A stretch of DNA of 19,840 nt from contig UQSP01000038.1 of the NCBI GenBank assembly GCA_900543755.1, positions 1 through 19,840 of the forward strand, read 5' to 3'. Positions 4,463 through 12,577 of this stretch are shown piece after piece. Made by a program: the position numbers and the translations under genes. This DNA is from an uncultured Eubacteriales bacterium. GTDB taxonomy: Bacteria > Bacillota > Clostridia > Christensenellales > Pumilibacteraceae. The notes below the pieces were generated by a model that had not been told where the DNA came from, did no database searches, and saw only the letters and a program-made list of their open reading frames with translations. Each line of letters opens with the position of its first letter. Within the stretch, counting starts at the first letter, position 1.

Positions 4463-6229
4463 TCACTCGAACTGAGCGCGATAAATTTCAGAATAAAAAC
4501 CGTTTGCCTTAAGAAGCTCGCTGTGTTTGCCGCTTTCGACTATATCTCCGTTTTTGACGACAAGAATAAGGTCGGCATTTCTTATGGTGGAAAGCCTGTG
4601 AGCTATTACAAAACAAGTTTTGCCGCGCATAAGCGACAGCATGGCGTCCCGAATAAGAATTTCGGTACGGGTATCGACATTGCTGGTAGCCTCGTCAAGT
4701 ATTAATAAATGCGCCGACGAAAGCATAGCCCTGGCAATCGTCATAAGCTGCTTTTGCCCTTTGGAAAGATTTACGCCGCCGTCTGTGATAAGAGTATCGT
4801 ATCCGTCCGGCAATTTCTCTATAAAATCCGCAACGTGAGCCGCTTTTGCCACAGCCTTAACTTCTTCTAAAGTAGCATTTTCCTTTCCGTACGCAATGTT
4901 TTCGAATACAGTACCCTCGAACAGCCAAGTGTCCTGCAACACCATTGAAAACGCTGCCCTGAGGCTTTTTCTGGTAAACTGTTGAATATCGGTCCCGTCT
5001 ATACTTATCACTCCGCTTTGCGGGTCGTAAAAACGCATCATAAGATTTACCAATGTTGTTTTCCCTGCACCCGTCGGTCCGACAATGGCAATTGTCTGCC
5101 CTTTGTTTGCCTCAAAAGAAAGGTCGTGTATAACTGGGAATTCGGGATCGTAGCCGAATTTTACGTTTTTAAAATCTACTTTTCCGTCAGGTGAAACAAG
5201 TTCTTTAGCGTCGGCGGCATCCTCTTTTTCGGGCGCTTCGTCCAATACTCCGAAAACGCGTTCGGCGGCGGCAAGAGCCGACTGAATTTCACCCATTATA
5301 TTGGCAAACTCGTTGATGGGACCAGAAAATCTGCGGGAATAAAGCAAAAACGACGTAATATCGCCGATAAGAATTTTGCCGAAAAGATAGAGAATCGACC
5401 CTACCGTGCTTATCAGAACCATACCTAAATTATTTACAAAGTTTACGCTAGGACCGATAAGACTTGCATGATAGTCGGCGTTATAAAACGCGTCAACGGC
5501 TTTGGTATTTTTCTCGTTAAACTTTGATGAAATCTGGCTTTCTCTGCCGTAAGCTTTTATAGTGCGCAATCCCGAAAGCATTTCTTCGGAAAAACCGTTT
5601 AATGCTGCTAAAGATGCGGAGCGCTTTCTGAAAAGAGGTCTTACGGATTTACTGCGTTGAAGAGTTATCCAAATAGATATGGGAATGGTTATGGCAAAAA
5701 CTGCCAGCAGAATCGGCGAAATTAAAACCATTCCTATAAAGGCGCCCACAACGGTGATAATGCCTGTCGCCGCCTGAAGTATATCGTTTGAAAGCGAAGC
5801 GTTTAATGTGTCTATGTCGTAAGAAATGCGGTTAATAATGTCGCCCGCTTGCAATTTGTCAAAATACCCGACGGGCAAAGTCATCAGTTTTTCAAAAACG
5901 TCCTGTCGCATTTTACGAATTATCTTCTGACTTAAGCGAATCATCATTACGGACAAAACATAAGAAAGCACGGATGAAACTATGTAAAATACCGCCATCA
6001 ACAAACAGTATTTGAATACTGCCTGAAAATCCACGCCGCCCGGTAAATCTATTGCGTTAATTGCCATACCCGACAGTAGCGGACCCAACAGTGCCAGGAG
6101 ATTGCTTGACAACATCAGAAAAACAACGACGATTATCGTAAATTTATATCTGAAAAAATACTTTGCCATTCGCAAAAGCACTTTGCGTCTGTTTTTAGGT
6201 TTTTCTTTATTTAAAGGCGCTTTAGGCAT
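4463..6229 (-). CDS. ABC exporter half-transporter, consensus-ATPase subunit
   Basis: A 588-residue type IV ABC half-transporter with an N-terminal six-helix domain (about residues 20-320) and a C-terminal nucleotide-binding domain. Walker A GPTGAGKTT is 384-392, the Q-loop glutamine is Q432, Walker B ends in D512-E513 with the catalytic glutamate present, and the switch histidine is H544 (IAHR). The signature is LSKGQ (488-492), with K490 replacing the usual glycine. It overlaps the upstream ABC gene as TGATG if the ATG at 6229 is used. A GTG at 6232 is also possible (589 aa), but GGGGAG is better spaced for the ATG. Together with its partner it should form a heterodimeric multidrug- or lipid-type exporter (compare LmrCD, BmrCD, TM287/288). 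The substrate is unknown. Confidence 0.93.
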   Translation of the reverse strand: MPKAPLNKEKPKNRRKVLLRMAKYFFRYKFTIIVVVFLMLSSNLLALLGPLLSGMAINAIDLPGGVDFQAVFKYCLLMAVFYIVSSVLSYVLSVMMIRLSQKIIRKMRQDVFEKLMTLPVGYFDKLQAGDIINRISYDIDTLNASLSNDILQAATGIITVVGAFIGMVLISPILLAVFAITIPISIWITLQRSKSVRPLFRKRSASLAALNGFSEEMLSGLRTIKAYGRESQISSKFNEKNTKAVDAFYNADYHASLIGPSVNFVNNLGMVLISTVGSILYLFGKILIGDITSFLLYSRRFSGPINEFANIMGEIQSALAAAERVFGVLDEAPEKEDAADAKELVSPDGKVDFKNVKFGYDPEFPVIHDLSFEANKGQTIAIVGPTGAGKTTLVNLMMRFYDPQSGVISIDGTDIQQFTRKSLRAAFSMVLQDTWLFEGTVFENIAYGKENATLEEVKAVAKAAHVADFIEKLPDGYDTLITDGGVNLSKGQKQLMTIARAMLSSAHLLILDEATSNVDTRTEILIRDAMLSLMRGKTCFVIAHRLSTIRNADLILVVKNGDIVESGKHSELLKANGFYSEIYRAQFE

Positions 6230-7944
6230 CACAGTTTCTCCCCGCCGTGCTGAGATTCGTAAATCCTACGGTACTCTTCACAATTTTCCATAAGTTCCTC
6301 ATCGCTTCCGAACCCTGCGGTTTTTCCGCCGTCAAGTACCAGAATTTTGTCGGCAAATCTTACGGAACTTATTCTTTGCGCAATCATTATGATTGTTGTT
6401 TCGGGGAAATGAGCAAGTATTTCGCTTCTCAGCTGAGCGTCTGTTTTATAATCCAACGCGCTGGAGCTGTCGTCAAGAATAAGTATACTCGGTTTTGCCG
6501 CCAAAGCACGCGCAATCAACAATCTTTGCTTTTGTCCGCCGCTGAAATTGGCGCCTCGAGCGCTGAGTTTTCTTTCGTAACCTTCCTCGAAAGAACGGAT
6601 AAAATCATCGGCTTTGGCAAACCTTGCGGCGCTTTCAATACTGTCGTCGTCAATTCCGCGCTCGAAATCTATGTTTTCCTTGACGGAAGCCGCCATCAAA
6701 AAATCATTTTGCAACACAACGCCGAATTTTTTGCATAGCTCGTGCTTGTCGTAACTTCTTACGTCTTTTCCGTCAATATAAACAGCGCCTTTCGTCACGT
6801 CGTAAAAGCGCAAAAGCAAAGCAACTATTGTGGACTTTCCGCTTCCGGTTGCGCCGATAATTCCCAAAGAACCGCCCCTTTTAACTGCAAAATCAATGTC
6901 TTTAAGTATAAGATTTTTGGAGTCGTAACCGAAAGATACGTTTTCAAAACAAACCGCGTTTTCATCGGAAAGTTTATCTTTTTCAGGAAGCATAATCAAT
7001 TCTTCTTCGCGTTTAAGGACGTGTTCTATCCTTTTTGCCGATGCGCTGCCCTTGGAAAGATTGACAAAAATACGGCTTATGGAAATAACGGCGTTAAGAA
7101 TTATGGTAAAATAAGAAGTAAACGCGATTATTTCGCCTACCATGGCTTTACCGGCTGATACTCTGTATGCTCCGACCAATATTACCGCAGTCATTCCCAG
7201 GTTAAGCAAAAGATTCATTACGGGGTTGGTTATACCCATAGTGACTCCGGCTTTAGTTTCGCATTTAACTACGTTATCGTTGATTTTTCTGAAACCTTCG
7301 TTTTCGTATTCCGTTTTGGAAAGCGCTTTTATTACCCTTATTCCCGTGTAATCGTCACGCATTTTCCTTACCATAACGTCAACAGCGCGCTGTAAATCCG
7401 TATAAAGCACTATTCCGCGTTTCGATACCCATATCACCACCAAGGTAAGAAAAGGTACTACGGCAAGCAAAACAAGCGCGAGAACGGGGTCCACGGTAAA
7501 AGTCATGGCTATGCCGCCTATAACCAGAATGGGCGCGCGTATGCCCAACCTTTGCATCATTCCTATGGAATTGTGTACGTTATATGTATCCGAAGACAGT
7601 CTTGAAACCAGCGAAGGAACTGTGATTTCATCCGTTTGTTTTGCCGAAAGAGCCAATGTTTTCGAAAAAAGGTCCCTACGCACCTTTTCTGTTGTATCCC
7701 TTGCCACTTTAGACGCCATCCTGTTTGCTATAACGTTACCGAAAAGTGCGGCAAGCGCGCAAACAAGCATTATTACACCCCAGACTACAAGCAACGTTAC
7801 GTTTTCCGTAGGCGCCACTTCGTCAATCATGTACGCCATTATCATGGGCAGAAACAACTCGGCAAATGTTCCCACGGATTTAATTAAAAGCCCGAACGCT
7901 ATCCTTATTTTATATGGCGATAAATATGAAAAAATAGTTCGCAT
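6229..7944 (-). CDS. ABC exporter half-transporter, degenerate-site subunit
   Basis: A 571-residue half-transporter with a six-helix domain (about 1-310) and a nucleotide-binding domain. Walker A GATGSGKST is 364-372, the Q-loop is Q412 and the signature is FSGGQ (467-471). After Walker B the catalytic glutamate is replaced by aspartate (D491-D492, in LDDSSSALD), and the switch histidine is replaced by Q523 (IAQR). Its defects and the partner's LSKGQ signature fall in the same composite ATP site of the heterodimer, leaving the other site fully consensus. This is the known asymmetry of heterodimeric exporters. It starts at ATG 7944, sharing one base with the marR stop (TGATG), with GGAG 7 nt upstream. 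Confidence 0.93.
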   Translation of the reverse strand: MRTIFSYLSPYKIRIAFGLLIKSVGTFAELFLPMIMAYMIDEVAPTENVTLLVVWGVIMLVCALAALFGNVIANRMASKVARDTTEKVRRDLFSKTLALSAKQTDEITVPSLVSRLSSDTYNVHNSIGMMQRLGIRAPILVIGGIAMTFTVDPVLALVLLAVVPFLTLVVIWVSKRGIVLYTDLQRAVDVMVRKMRDDYTGIRVIKALSKTEYENEGFRKINDNVVKCETKAGVTMGITNPVMNLLLNLGMTAVILVGAYRVSAGKAMVGEIIAFTSYFTIILNAVISISRIFVNLSKGSASAKRIEHVLKREEELIMLPEKDKLSDENAVCFENVSFGYDSKNLILKDIDFAVKRGGSLGIIGATGSGKSTIVALLLRFYDVTKGAVYIDGKDVRSYDKHELCKKFGVVLQNDFLMAASVKENIDFERGIDDDSIESAARFAKADDFIRSFEEGYERKLSARGANFSGGQKQRLLIARALAAKPSILILDDSSSALDYKTDAQLRSEILAHFPETTIIMIAQRISSVRFADKILVLDGGKTAGFGSDEELMENCEEYRRIYESQHGGEKL

Positions 7945-8387
7945 CAGTATTCTCCGTCTCCGCCGATTTTATCCGCCATCTCTTTGGCCCTTTCGCACAA
8001 TTTTTCTGTCACGGCCTCAAGAATTTCTTTTTCCTTTTCGTCAAAACCATCGAAAAGCAAATCGTTCCAGTCTTTAAGCACGCTTCTTATCTTCGGCACC
8101 GCGTCGACAGCTTTTTGCGTGGGATAAACAAGCAGACTTCTTTTATCGCTTTCATCGGGTTTTCTTTCTATAAACCCTTTTTCCTCAAGCACCGATAATT
8201 GCCTTGCCGCATTGCTCTTATGTATAAATATTGCGCGCGCAAGCTTTTCCTGCGAAATTCCGGGATTGGCGCATACGTTAAGTATGTAAGAATATTGATA
8301 ACAATTTATCCCTAAGGGCTCGAATTTTTGCGTGCGGTATAAATTGGCACATCGCCAGATTATACCTATTTTTTTCATAAAGGCCAT
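7944..8387 (-). CDS. MarR-family transcriptional regulator of the ABC exporter operon
   Basis: A 147-residue winged-helix regulator with an N-terminal dimerisation helix, an HTH at about residues 43-75 (ISQEKLARAIFIHKSNAARQ) and a wing containing the family pattern ERKPDESDKRSLLVYPT (about 74-90), then C-terminal dimer helices. MarR proteins are usually ligand-responsive repressors that bind palindromes as dimers. It is the first gene of a three-gene operon with two exporter subunits, so it most likely controls its own operon through the tandem palindromes just upstream. The ATG at 8387 is preceded by GGAGGG with a 9-nt gap; a second ATG at codon 4 has worse spacing. The inducing ligand cannot be read from sequence. 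Confidence 0.92.
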   Translation of the reverse strand: MAFMKKIGIIWRCANLYRTQKFEPLGINCYQYSYILNVCANPGISQEKLARAIFIHKSNAARQLSVLEEKGFIERKPDESDKRSLLVYPTQKAVDAVPKIRSVLKDWNDLLFDGFDEKEKEILEAVTEKLCERAKEMADKIGGDGEY

Positions 8388-8408
8388 TATGTTTTTCCCT
8401 CCGCATTT

Positions 8409-8438
8409 GTTGCGAGTGCGACAGTTGCGTATGCAACT
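8409..8438. promoter_or_regulatory. Two tandem MarR-type operator palindromes
   Basis: Site 1 (8423-8438) is the perfect AGTTGC-GTAT-GCAACT. Site 2 (8409-8422) is GTTGC-GAGT-GCGAC, one mismatch from a palindrome. The two 14-bp cores share 11 of 14 bases and their centres are 15 bp apart. Site 1 begins 7 bp downstream of the -10 and covers the expected start of transcription. Confidence 0.65.
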
Positions 8439-8444
8439 ATTTAC

Positions 8445-8473
8445 ATTTTACTATATTCTCTTAGGTTTGTCAA
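8445..8473 (-). promoter_or_regulatory. Promoter of the marR-ABC-ABC operon
   Basis: Minus strand TTGACA (8468-8473), 17-bp spacer, TAAAAT (8445-8450). The palindromes at 8409-8438 lie immediately downstream, a position suited to steric repression. Confidence 0.85.
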
Positions 8474-8484
8474 TTGAAAAAATA

Positions 8485-8514
8485 ATATAAAAAAGGACGG
8501 AAACAAATCCGTCC
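8485..8514 (-). terminator. Intrinsic terminator of the alpha-galactosidase gene
   Basis: On the minus strand GGACGGA (8514-8508) pairs with TCCGTCC (8501-8495) over a 6-nt loop, followed by TTTTTTAT. It separates the galactosidase gene from the marR promoter. Confidence 0.9.
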
Positions 8515-8541
8515 CTGATTTTATTGTATTAAATTTGACTT

Positions 8542-10719
8542 TTAACCTATTTTTTTGAAATAAATCAGTCTTGTTGCAAGCGGAGTGCCGCAAGCCTGTC
8601 TGTCCGTTTCTCCGCCGAATATGTTGCCGAAGCAGAACTCGCAATTATTCAAAGCGTCTCCTCTTGCCTTTCCGTTAACTATAACATCGCTTTTAAGATT
8701 GACCTGAACTCTTGTTTCGACGGAATATAACGCGTTATCGTCCAGTCCCGTAAAACGCCATTTAGAGGGAACGCTGTTAATAAGTTCGTCTGTTTCGGCA
8801 AGGAAAGCAACGGCTTCGCTTTTATCTTCGCTTACTATTATCCAGGAGTTTTTTCTTTCTTTCCCGAATATGCTTTTCAGTCTGTAATATTTTCCGAACT
8901 GCAAAAGATGCCTGTGTTTTTTATAAAACACAATCTGTTTTTTCATTGTATCCAACTCTTCGGGAGTGCATTTCGTGACATCGAGTTCGTATCCGAAAGC
9001 GCCTAAGCAAGCCACGTTAAACTTACTTTCGTAAGAAGAATTGCTCCATGCCGATACGTGCGCACCGACGGAAGACTGCGGATAAGCATATAATGTACCC
9101 TCTTGTATGGACAAGCGGTGCCTCGGCTCGGTCATATCGCTGCCCCAGGTTTGAGGCATATAGTAAAGCATACCCAAGTCGAATCTGTTGCCGCCTGCGG
9201 AACACGACTCAAACAGTACTGCAGGGAAACGCTCCTTTAACGCGGAAATTACTCTATACAGGCCCAGCATATAACGGTGGAAATATTCGCCAGTATTTTT
9301 AAGAGTCTTGGAATAAACGTCTGTCATATGACGGTTGCAGTCCCATTTAACGTAATAAGCTTTGCATCTTGAAATTACGTCGCCAATCTCTTTAATCAGA
9401 TATTCCTGAACCTCTTCGTTGACTAAATCGAGCATAAGCTGATTTCTGCGCCTGATGGGGTCGCGTCCTGGTACAGTCATGGCGTATTCGGGATGAGCGC
9501 GATAAAGGTCGCTGTCCTCGCTTATCATTTCCGGCTCTACCCAAATGCCGAAATGTAATCCTTTGGCACGAATTTTGTCTGCAAGCTCGCCCAAAGTCCC
9601 TTTTATCTTTTCCTTATAGTCATACCAATCGCCAAGCGAACTTTTATCGTTATCGCGATGTCCGAACCATCCGTCATCCAGCACAAAAAGTTCCACTCCC
9701 AGTTCAGCTGCTTTATCGGCAAGAGCAAGTAATTTTTCTTCGGTAAAATTGAAGTATGTTCCCTCCCAGTTATTTATAAGCACAGGTCTGTCTTTATAGG
9801 CAAATTCGGGGTCAACTATATGCTTATTGGCAAAATCATGCATTTGAGTAGTCACTGTCTGTTCCGAATCGGCAAAAACCATTACTGCCTGCGGAGAGGC
9901 AAAAGTTTCTCCTTTCACAAGAGTCCAGTTAAAGCAATAGTCGTTTAGCCCTACCAAAACGCGCGTGTTATCAATATCGTTGCAGGCTTCCACAATTTCT
10001 TTGTGGTTTCCGGAATAAATCATATTAAACGCATAAACTCCGTCGCCGTTTGCGCGTTCCAGCATAAAAAACGGATTTAATATGGCCGAAGACTGCCCTC
10101 CCATGCTTTGAATGGACCAAGTTCCTGCTGTGACGACCGTATCCTTGCGAAACCTTTCGCGCGCCCATGCTCCGCTAAAGGACACGCAATTGTGCGACGT
10201 GCCGCTGACGTCAAGCTGAAGGCTCATAAGCCTTAAAACCGAAACGTCGTTTTTACCGTTGTTGACAAGCTCCTGTCTGACGGCGATAACGTCACTGTCC
10301 ATAAAAACAGTGTAATACTGCTTAAGAGTAAGCTCCGCATAATCATCTTTCAGCTCCACCACCAAAGTTTTTTCCGCACTGCGCGCGCACGGCAAATTTT
10401 TAAGAGGAACTCCTCCGTCTACAAATTCATGGCTTTTGTATACAAAACGGTTTGTGTACGAGCCGTCGGCATTTTTAACGGACAAAAGAGATTCTCTCAT
10501 GCTGCCGTCGCCCACAAACGAATAAGGCATTTTGATAAAATTAACTCTGTCGGTTGACGCACCCCAATAATATTTAAAAGAAAATTTCCCTTCCGAATCG
10601 ACCAGCGGCGCATCGGCTATTTTTTTGCCGTAATGCGTTATTTCAATTTTACCTTCGCAAACGGTAAAAACCAATGAAGTGTTTTGAGTGTCAAGTTTGA
10701 TAACCTTTGTTCCTTCCAT
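8542..10719 (-). CDS. Alpha-galactosidase, glycoside hydrolase family 36
   Basis: A 725-residue GH36 enzyme, expected to release alpha-1,6-linked galactose from melibiose, raffinose-type sugars or galactomannan fragments. An N-terminal beta-sandwich (about 1-310) is followed by the TIM barrel. Visible landmarks are FVLDDGWFGHRD, WVEPEMISEDSDLY, VKWDCNRH with the predicted nucleophile D460, FESCSAGGNRFD and WGSDMTEP with the predicted acid/base D528. The spacing between the two aspartates is close to that of characterised bacterial members. There is no signal peptide, so the enzyme is probably cytoplasmic and depends on imported oligosaccharides. No sugar transporter or LacI/AraC regulator is adjacent. 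The ATG is preceded by AAGGAGG with an 8-nt gap. It is followed by a strong terminator; no clear promoter is seen in the 77-nt gap upstream. Confidence 0.95.
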   Translation of the reverse strand: MEGTKVIKLDTQNTSLVFTVCEGKIEITHYGKKIADAPLVDSEGKFSFKYYWGASTDRVNFIKMPYSFVGDGSMRESLLSVKNADGSYTNRFVYKSHEFVDGGVPLKNLPCARSAEKTLVVELKDDYAELTLKQYYTVFMDSDVIAVRQELVNNGKNDVSVLRLMSLQLDVSGTSHNCVSFSGAWARERFRKDTVVTAGTWSIQSMGGQSSAILNPFFMLERANGDGVYAFNMIYSGNHKEIVEACNDIDNTRVLVGLNDYCFNWTLVKGETFASPQAVMVFADSEQTVTTQMHDFANKHIVDPEFAYKDRPVLINNWEGTYFNFTEEKLLALADKAAELGVELFVLDDGWFGHRDNDKSSLGDWYDYKEKIKGTLGELADKIRAKGLHFGIWVEPEMISEDSDLYRAHPEYAMTVPGRDPIRRRNQLMLDLVNEEVQEYLIKEIGDVISRCKAYYVKWDCNRHMTDVYSKTLKNTGEYFHRYMLGLYRVISALKERFPAVLFESCSAGGNRFDLGMLYYMPQTWGSDMTEPRHRLSIQEGTLYAYPQSSVGAHVSAWSNSSYESKFNVACLGAFGYELDVTKCTPEELDTMKKQIVFYKKHRHLLQFGKYYRLKSIFGKERKNSWIIVSEDKSEAVAFLAETDELINSVPSKWRFTGLDDNALYSVETRVQVNLKSDVIVNGKARGDALNNCEFCFGNIFGGETDRQACGTPLATRLIYFKKIG

Positions 10720-10745
10720 AAATTTATCCTCCTTAAAAAAGCAAT

Positions 10746-10790
10746 AAAAAATAATGCTTTAAAAGCATTTATTTAAAGCATTATTTTTTT
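10746..10790 (-). terminator. Terminator of rny (symmetrical, probably bidirectional)
   Basis: A perfect 14-bp inverted repeat (10750-10763 with 10772-10785) with an 8-nt loop, flanked by A-rich sequence on the left and T-rich on the right, so a U-tract follows the stem in either direction. Confidence 0.88.
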
Positions 10791-10796
10791 AATTAA

Positions 10797-12401
10797 TTAT
10801 TTTGCGTATTCCACACTGCGCATTTCGCGCACGACGTTGACCTTAATCTGACCGGGATAATCCATTTCGCTTTCAATCTGTTTTGCAATTTCTTTTGCAA
10901 GGAACAGAGTTCCCGCGTCGTCCACCAATTCAGGCTTAACCATGATACGGACTTCTCTTCCCGCCTGAATGGCAAAAGATTTTTCAACGCCCTGATGCGA
11001 GTTTGCGATTTCCTCAAGCTTTTCAAGACGCTTGACGTAATTTTCAAGAGACTCACGTCTTGCACCGGGTCTGCTTCCGCTGATAGCGTCGGCGCACTGC
11101 ACAAGTACGGCTTCAATAGTCTGAGGTTCAATATCGTTATGATGAGCGGCAATACAATGAATAACATCTTTGCTTTCTTTGTATTTCTTTGCCAAATCCG
11201 CGCCTATCGTTATATGCGTGCCTTCCACCTCATGGTCGACCGCTTTGCCGATATCGTGCAAAAGTCCTGCGCGCTTTGCAAGATTTACGTCTGCGCCGAG
11301 TTCTGCAGCCATTGCTCCGGCAAGATGAGAAACTTCAATCGAATGACGCAGCACATTCTGACCGTAACTTGTCCTGTACTTAAGTCTGCCAAGCAGTTTT
11401 ACAAGATCCGGATGAAGTCCGAAAACGCCTGCCTCGAACATTGCGGATTCGCCCGTTTCCTTAATTTGCGCCTCAAGTTCCTTGCGCGTTTTTTCTACCA
11501 TTTCCTCAATGCGGGCAGGATGAATTCTTCCGTCGGCAATAAGCTTTTCAAGCGTAATCCTTGCGATTTCACGCCGCACGGGGTCAAATCCCGACAACAC
11601 GACGGCTTCGGGAGTATCGTCGATTATAAGGTCTATGCCGGTAGCGTTCTCAAGCGCGCGGATGTTTCTTCCTTCTCTGCCGATAATACGTCCTTTCATG
11701 TCGTCGTTGGGAAGATTTACTACCGATACCGTAATTTCCGCCGAATGGTCCACTGCGCAACGCTGCACGGCAAGCGAAACGATGTCTTTGGCCTTTTTAT
11801 CCGCTTCATCTTTAGCCTGAGCCTCGATTTCACGAACGTATTTGACCGCTTCGCGCTTTGCTTCATCCTCGATGTTTTCGATAAGAAGATTTTTAGCCTC
11901 TTCTTTCGTCATCTGGGAAACCTTTTCCAGCTCCGCAATCATGTTTTCGTGTGCGGCGTCCACCTGGGATTTCTTTTCGTCAATTAATTTCTGTTTGTTT
12001 TCCAGCTCTTTTTTAGTCTGTTCAATCGACTCGGTTTTTTTGTCGAGCGCGGCTTCTTTCTTTTCAAGCGATTCTTCTTTTTGTTGAATACGCATTTCGG
12101 AGCGCTGCAACTCGTTCCTTCTGTCCTTTACTTCCTTGTCAAACTCAACTCTTTCTTTGTGAATTTCTTCCTTGGATTCCAAAATAGCTTCCTTGCGCAG
12201 GGTTTTTGCCTCCGCAATAGCTTCCTCAACCATTTTATTGGCAACTTGTTTTGCTTCACCGATTTTCTTCTTTGTAACAAGCGAATGTATGAAAAGTCCA
12301 CCAAACGCGCCAATGACGAGTGCGGCCACGCCGATTCCGACAGTTAATCCGATTGTAGCTCCGACGGACAAGCAAAACAGCAATGATGTACCGTTAATCA
12401 T
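10797..12401 (-). CDS. rny: Ribonuclease Y
   Basis: A 534-residue membrane-anchored endoribonuclease that starts bulk mRNA decay in Firmicutes. It has an N-terminal transmembrane helix (about residues 8-40), a long charged coiled coil (about 45-215), a KH RNA-binding domain with the G-x-x-G loop GREG at 241-244, and an HD domain with H353 and the H382-D383 pair in LLHDIGKA. Length and domain order match the family. The ATG at 12401 is 16 nt from the only good Shine-Dalgarno (AGGAGG, 12418-12423), which is long; an in-frame CTG at 12407 would be better spaced, so the N-terminus is slightly uncertain. It has its own predicted promoter downstream of the recA terminator, so it is uncoupled from the recA operon despite conserved adjacency. 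Confidence 0.95.
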   Translation of the reverse strand: MINGTSLLFCLSVGATIGLTVGIGVAALVIGAFGGLFIHSLVTKKKIGEAKQVANKMVEEAIAEAKTLRKEAILESKEEIHKERVEFDKEVKDRRNELQRSEMRIQQKEESLEKKEAALDKKTESIEQTKKELENKQKLIDEKKSQVDAAHENMIAELEKVSQMTKEEAKNLLIENIEDEAKREAVKYVREIEAQAKDEADKKAKDIVSLAVQRCAVDHSAEITVSVVNLPNDDMKGRIIGREGRNIRALENATGIDLIIDDTPEAVVLSGFDPVRREIARITLEKLIADGRIHPARIEEMVEKTRKELEAQIKETGESAMFEAGVFGLHPDLVKLLGRLKYRTSYGQNVLRHSIEVSHLAGAMAAELGADVNLAKRAGLLHDIGKAVDHEVEGTHITIGADLAKKYKESKDVIHCIAAHHNDIEPQTIEAVLVQCADAISGSRPGARRESLENYVKRLEKLEEIANSHQGVEKSFAIQAGREVRIMVKPELVDDAGTLFLAKEIAKQIESEMDYPGQIKVNVVREMRSVEYAK

Positions 12402-12436
12402 TGTCAGAAAATTATATCCTCCTGTAAATATATAAA

Positions 12437-12464
12437 AGTATAATCGTATCTGCTAAAATCCCAA
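12437..12464 (-). promoter_or_regulatory. Probable promoter of rny
   Basis: Minus strand TTGGGA (12459-12464), 16-bp spacer, TATACT (12437-12442). The -10 is good and the -35 is moderate. A second possible -35, TTGACG at 12473-12478, has no good partner at 17 bp. Confidence 0.45.
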
Positions 12465-12488
12465 ACAGTTCTCGTCAAACTTTCAAGA

Positions 12489-12525
12489 TAAAAAACAAAT
12501 AAGCAGGTGAATAATACACCTGCTT
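12489..12525 (-). terminator. Intrinsic terminator of the ftsK-recA operon
   Basis: AAGCAGGTG (12525-12517 read on the minus strand) pairs with CACCTGCTT (12509-12501), a perfect 9-bp stem with a 7-nt loop, followed by ATTTGTTTTTTA. Confidence 0.9.
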
Positions 12526-12577
12526 ATATCATACAACAATTTGTGACGAATGTCAACAAATAAGCGCTATATTGCGT

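Noticed and set aside
10720..10796. Separate promoter for the alpha-galactosidase
   Set aside because: The 77-nt gap is almost filled by the rny terminator stem and the Shine-Dalgarno. No -35/-10 pair with proper spacing could be found.
10995..11987. A 330-codon plus-strand open frame antisense to rny
   Set aside because: It mirrors the KH and HD coding region of rny, and its composition is that of reversed coding sequence.
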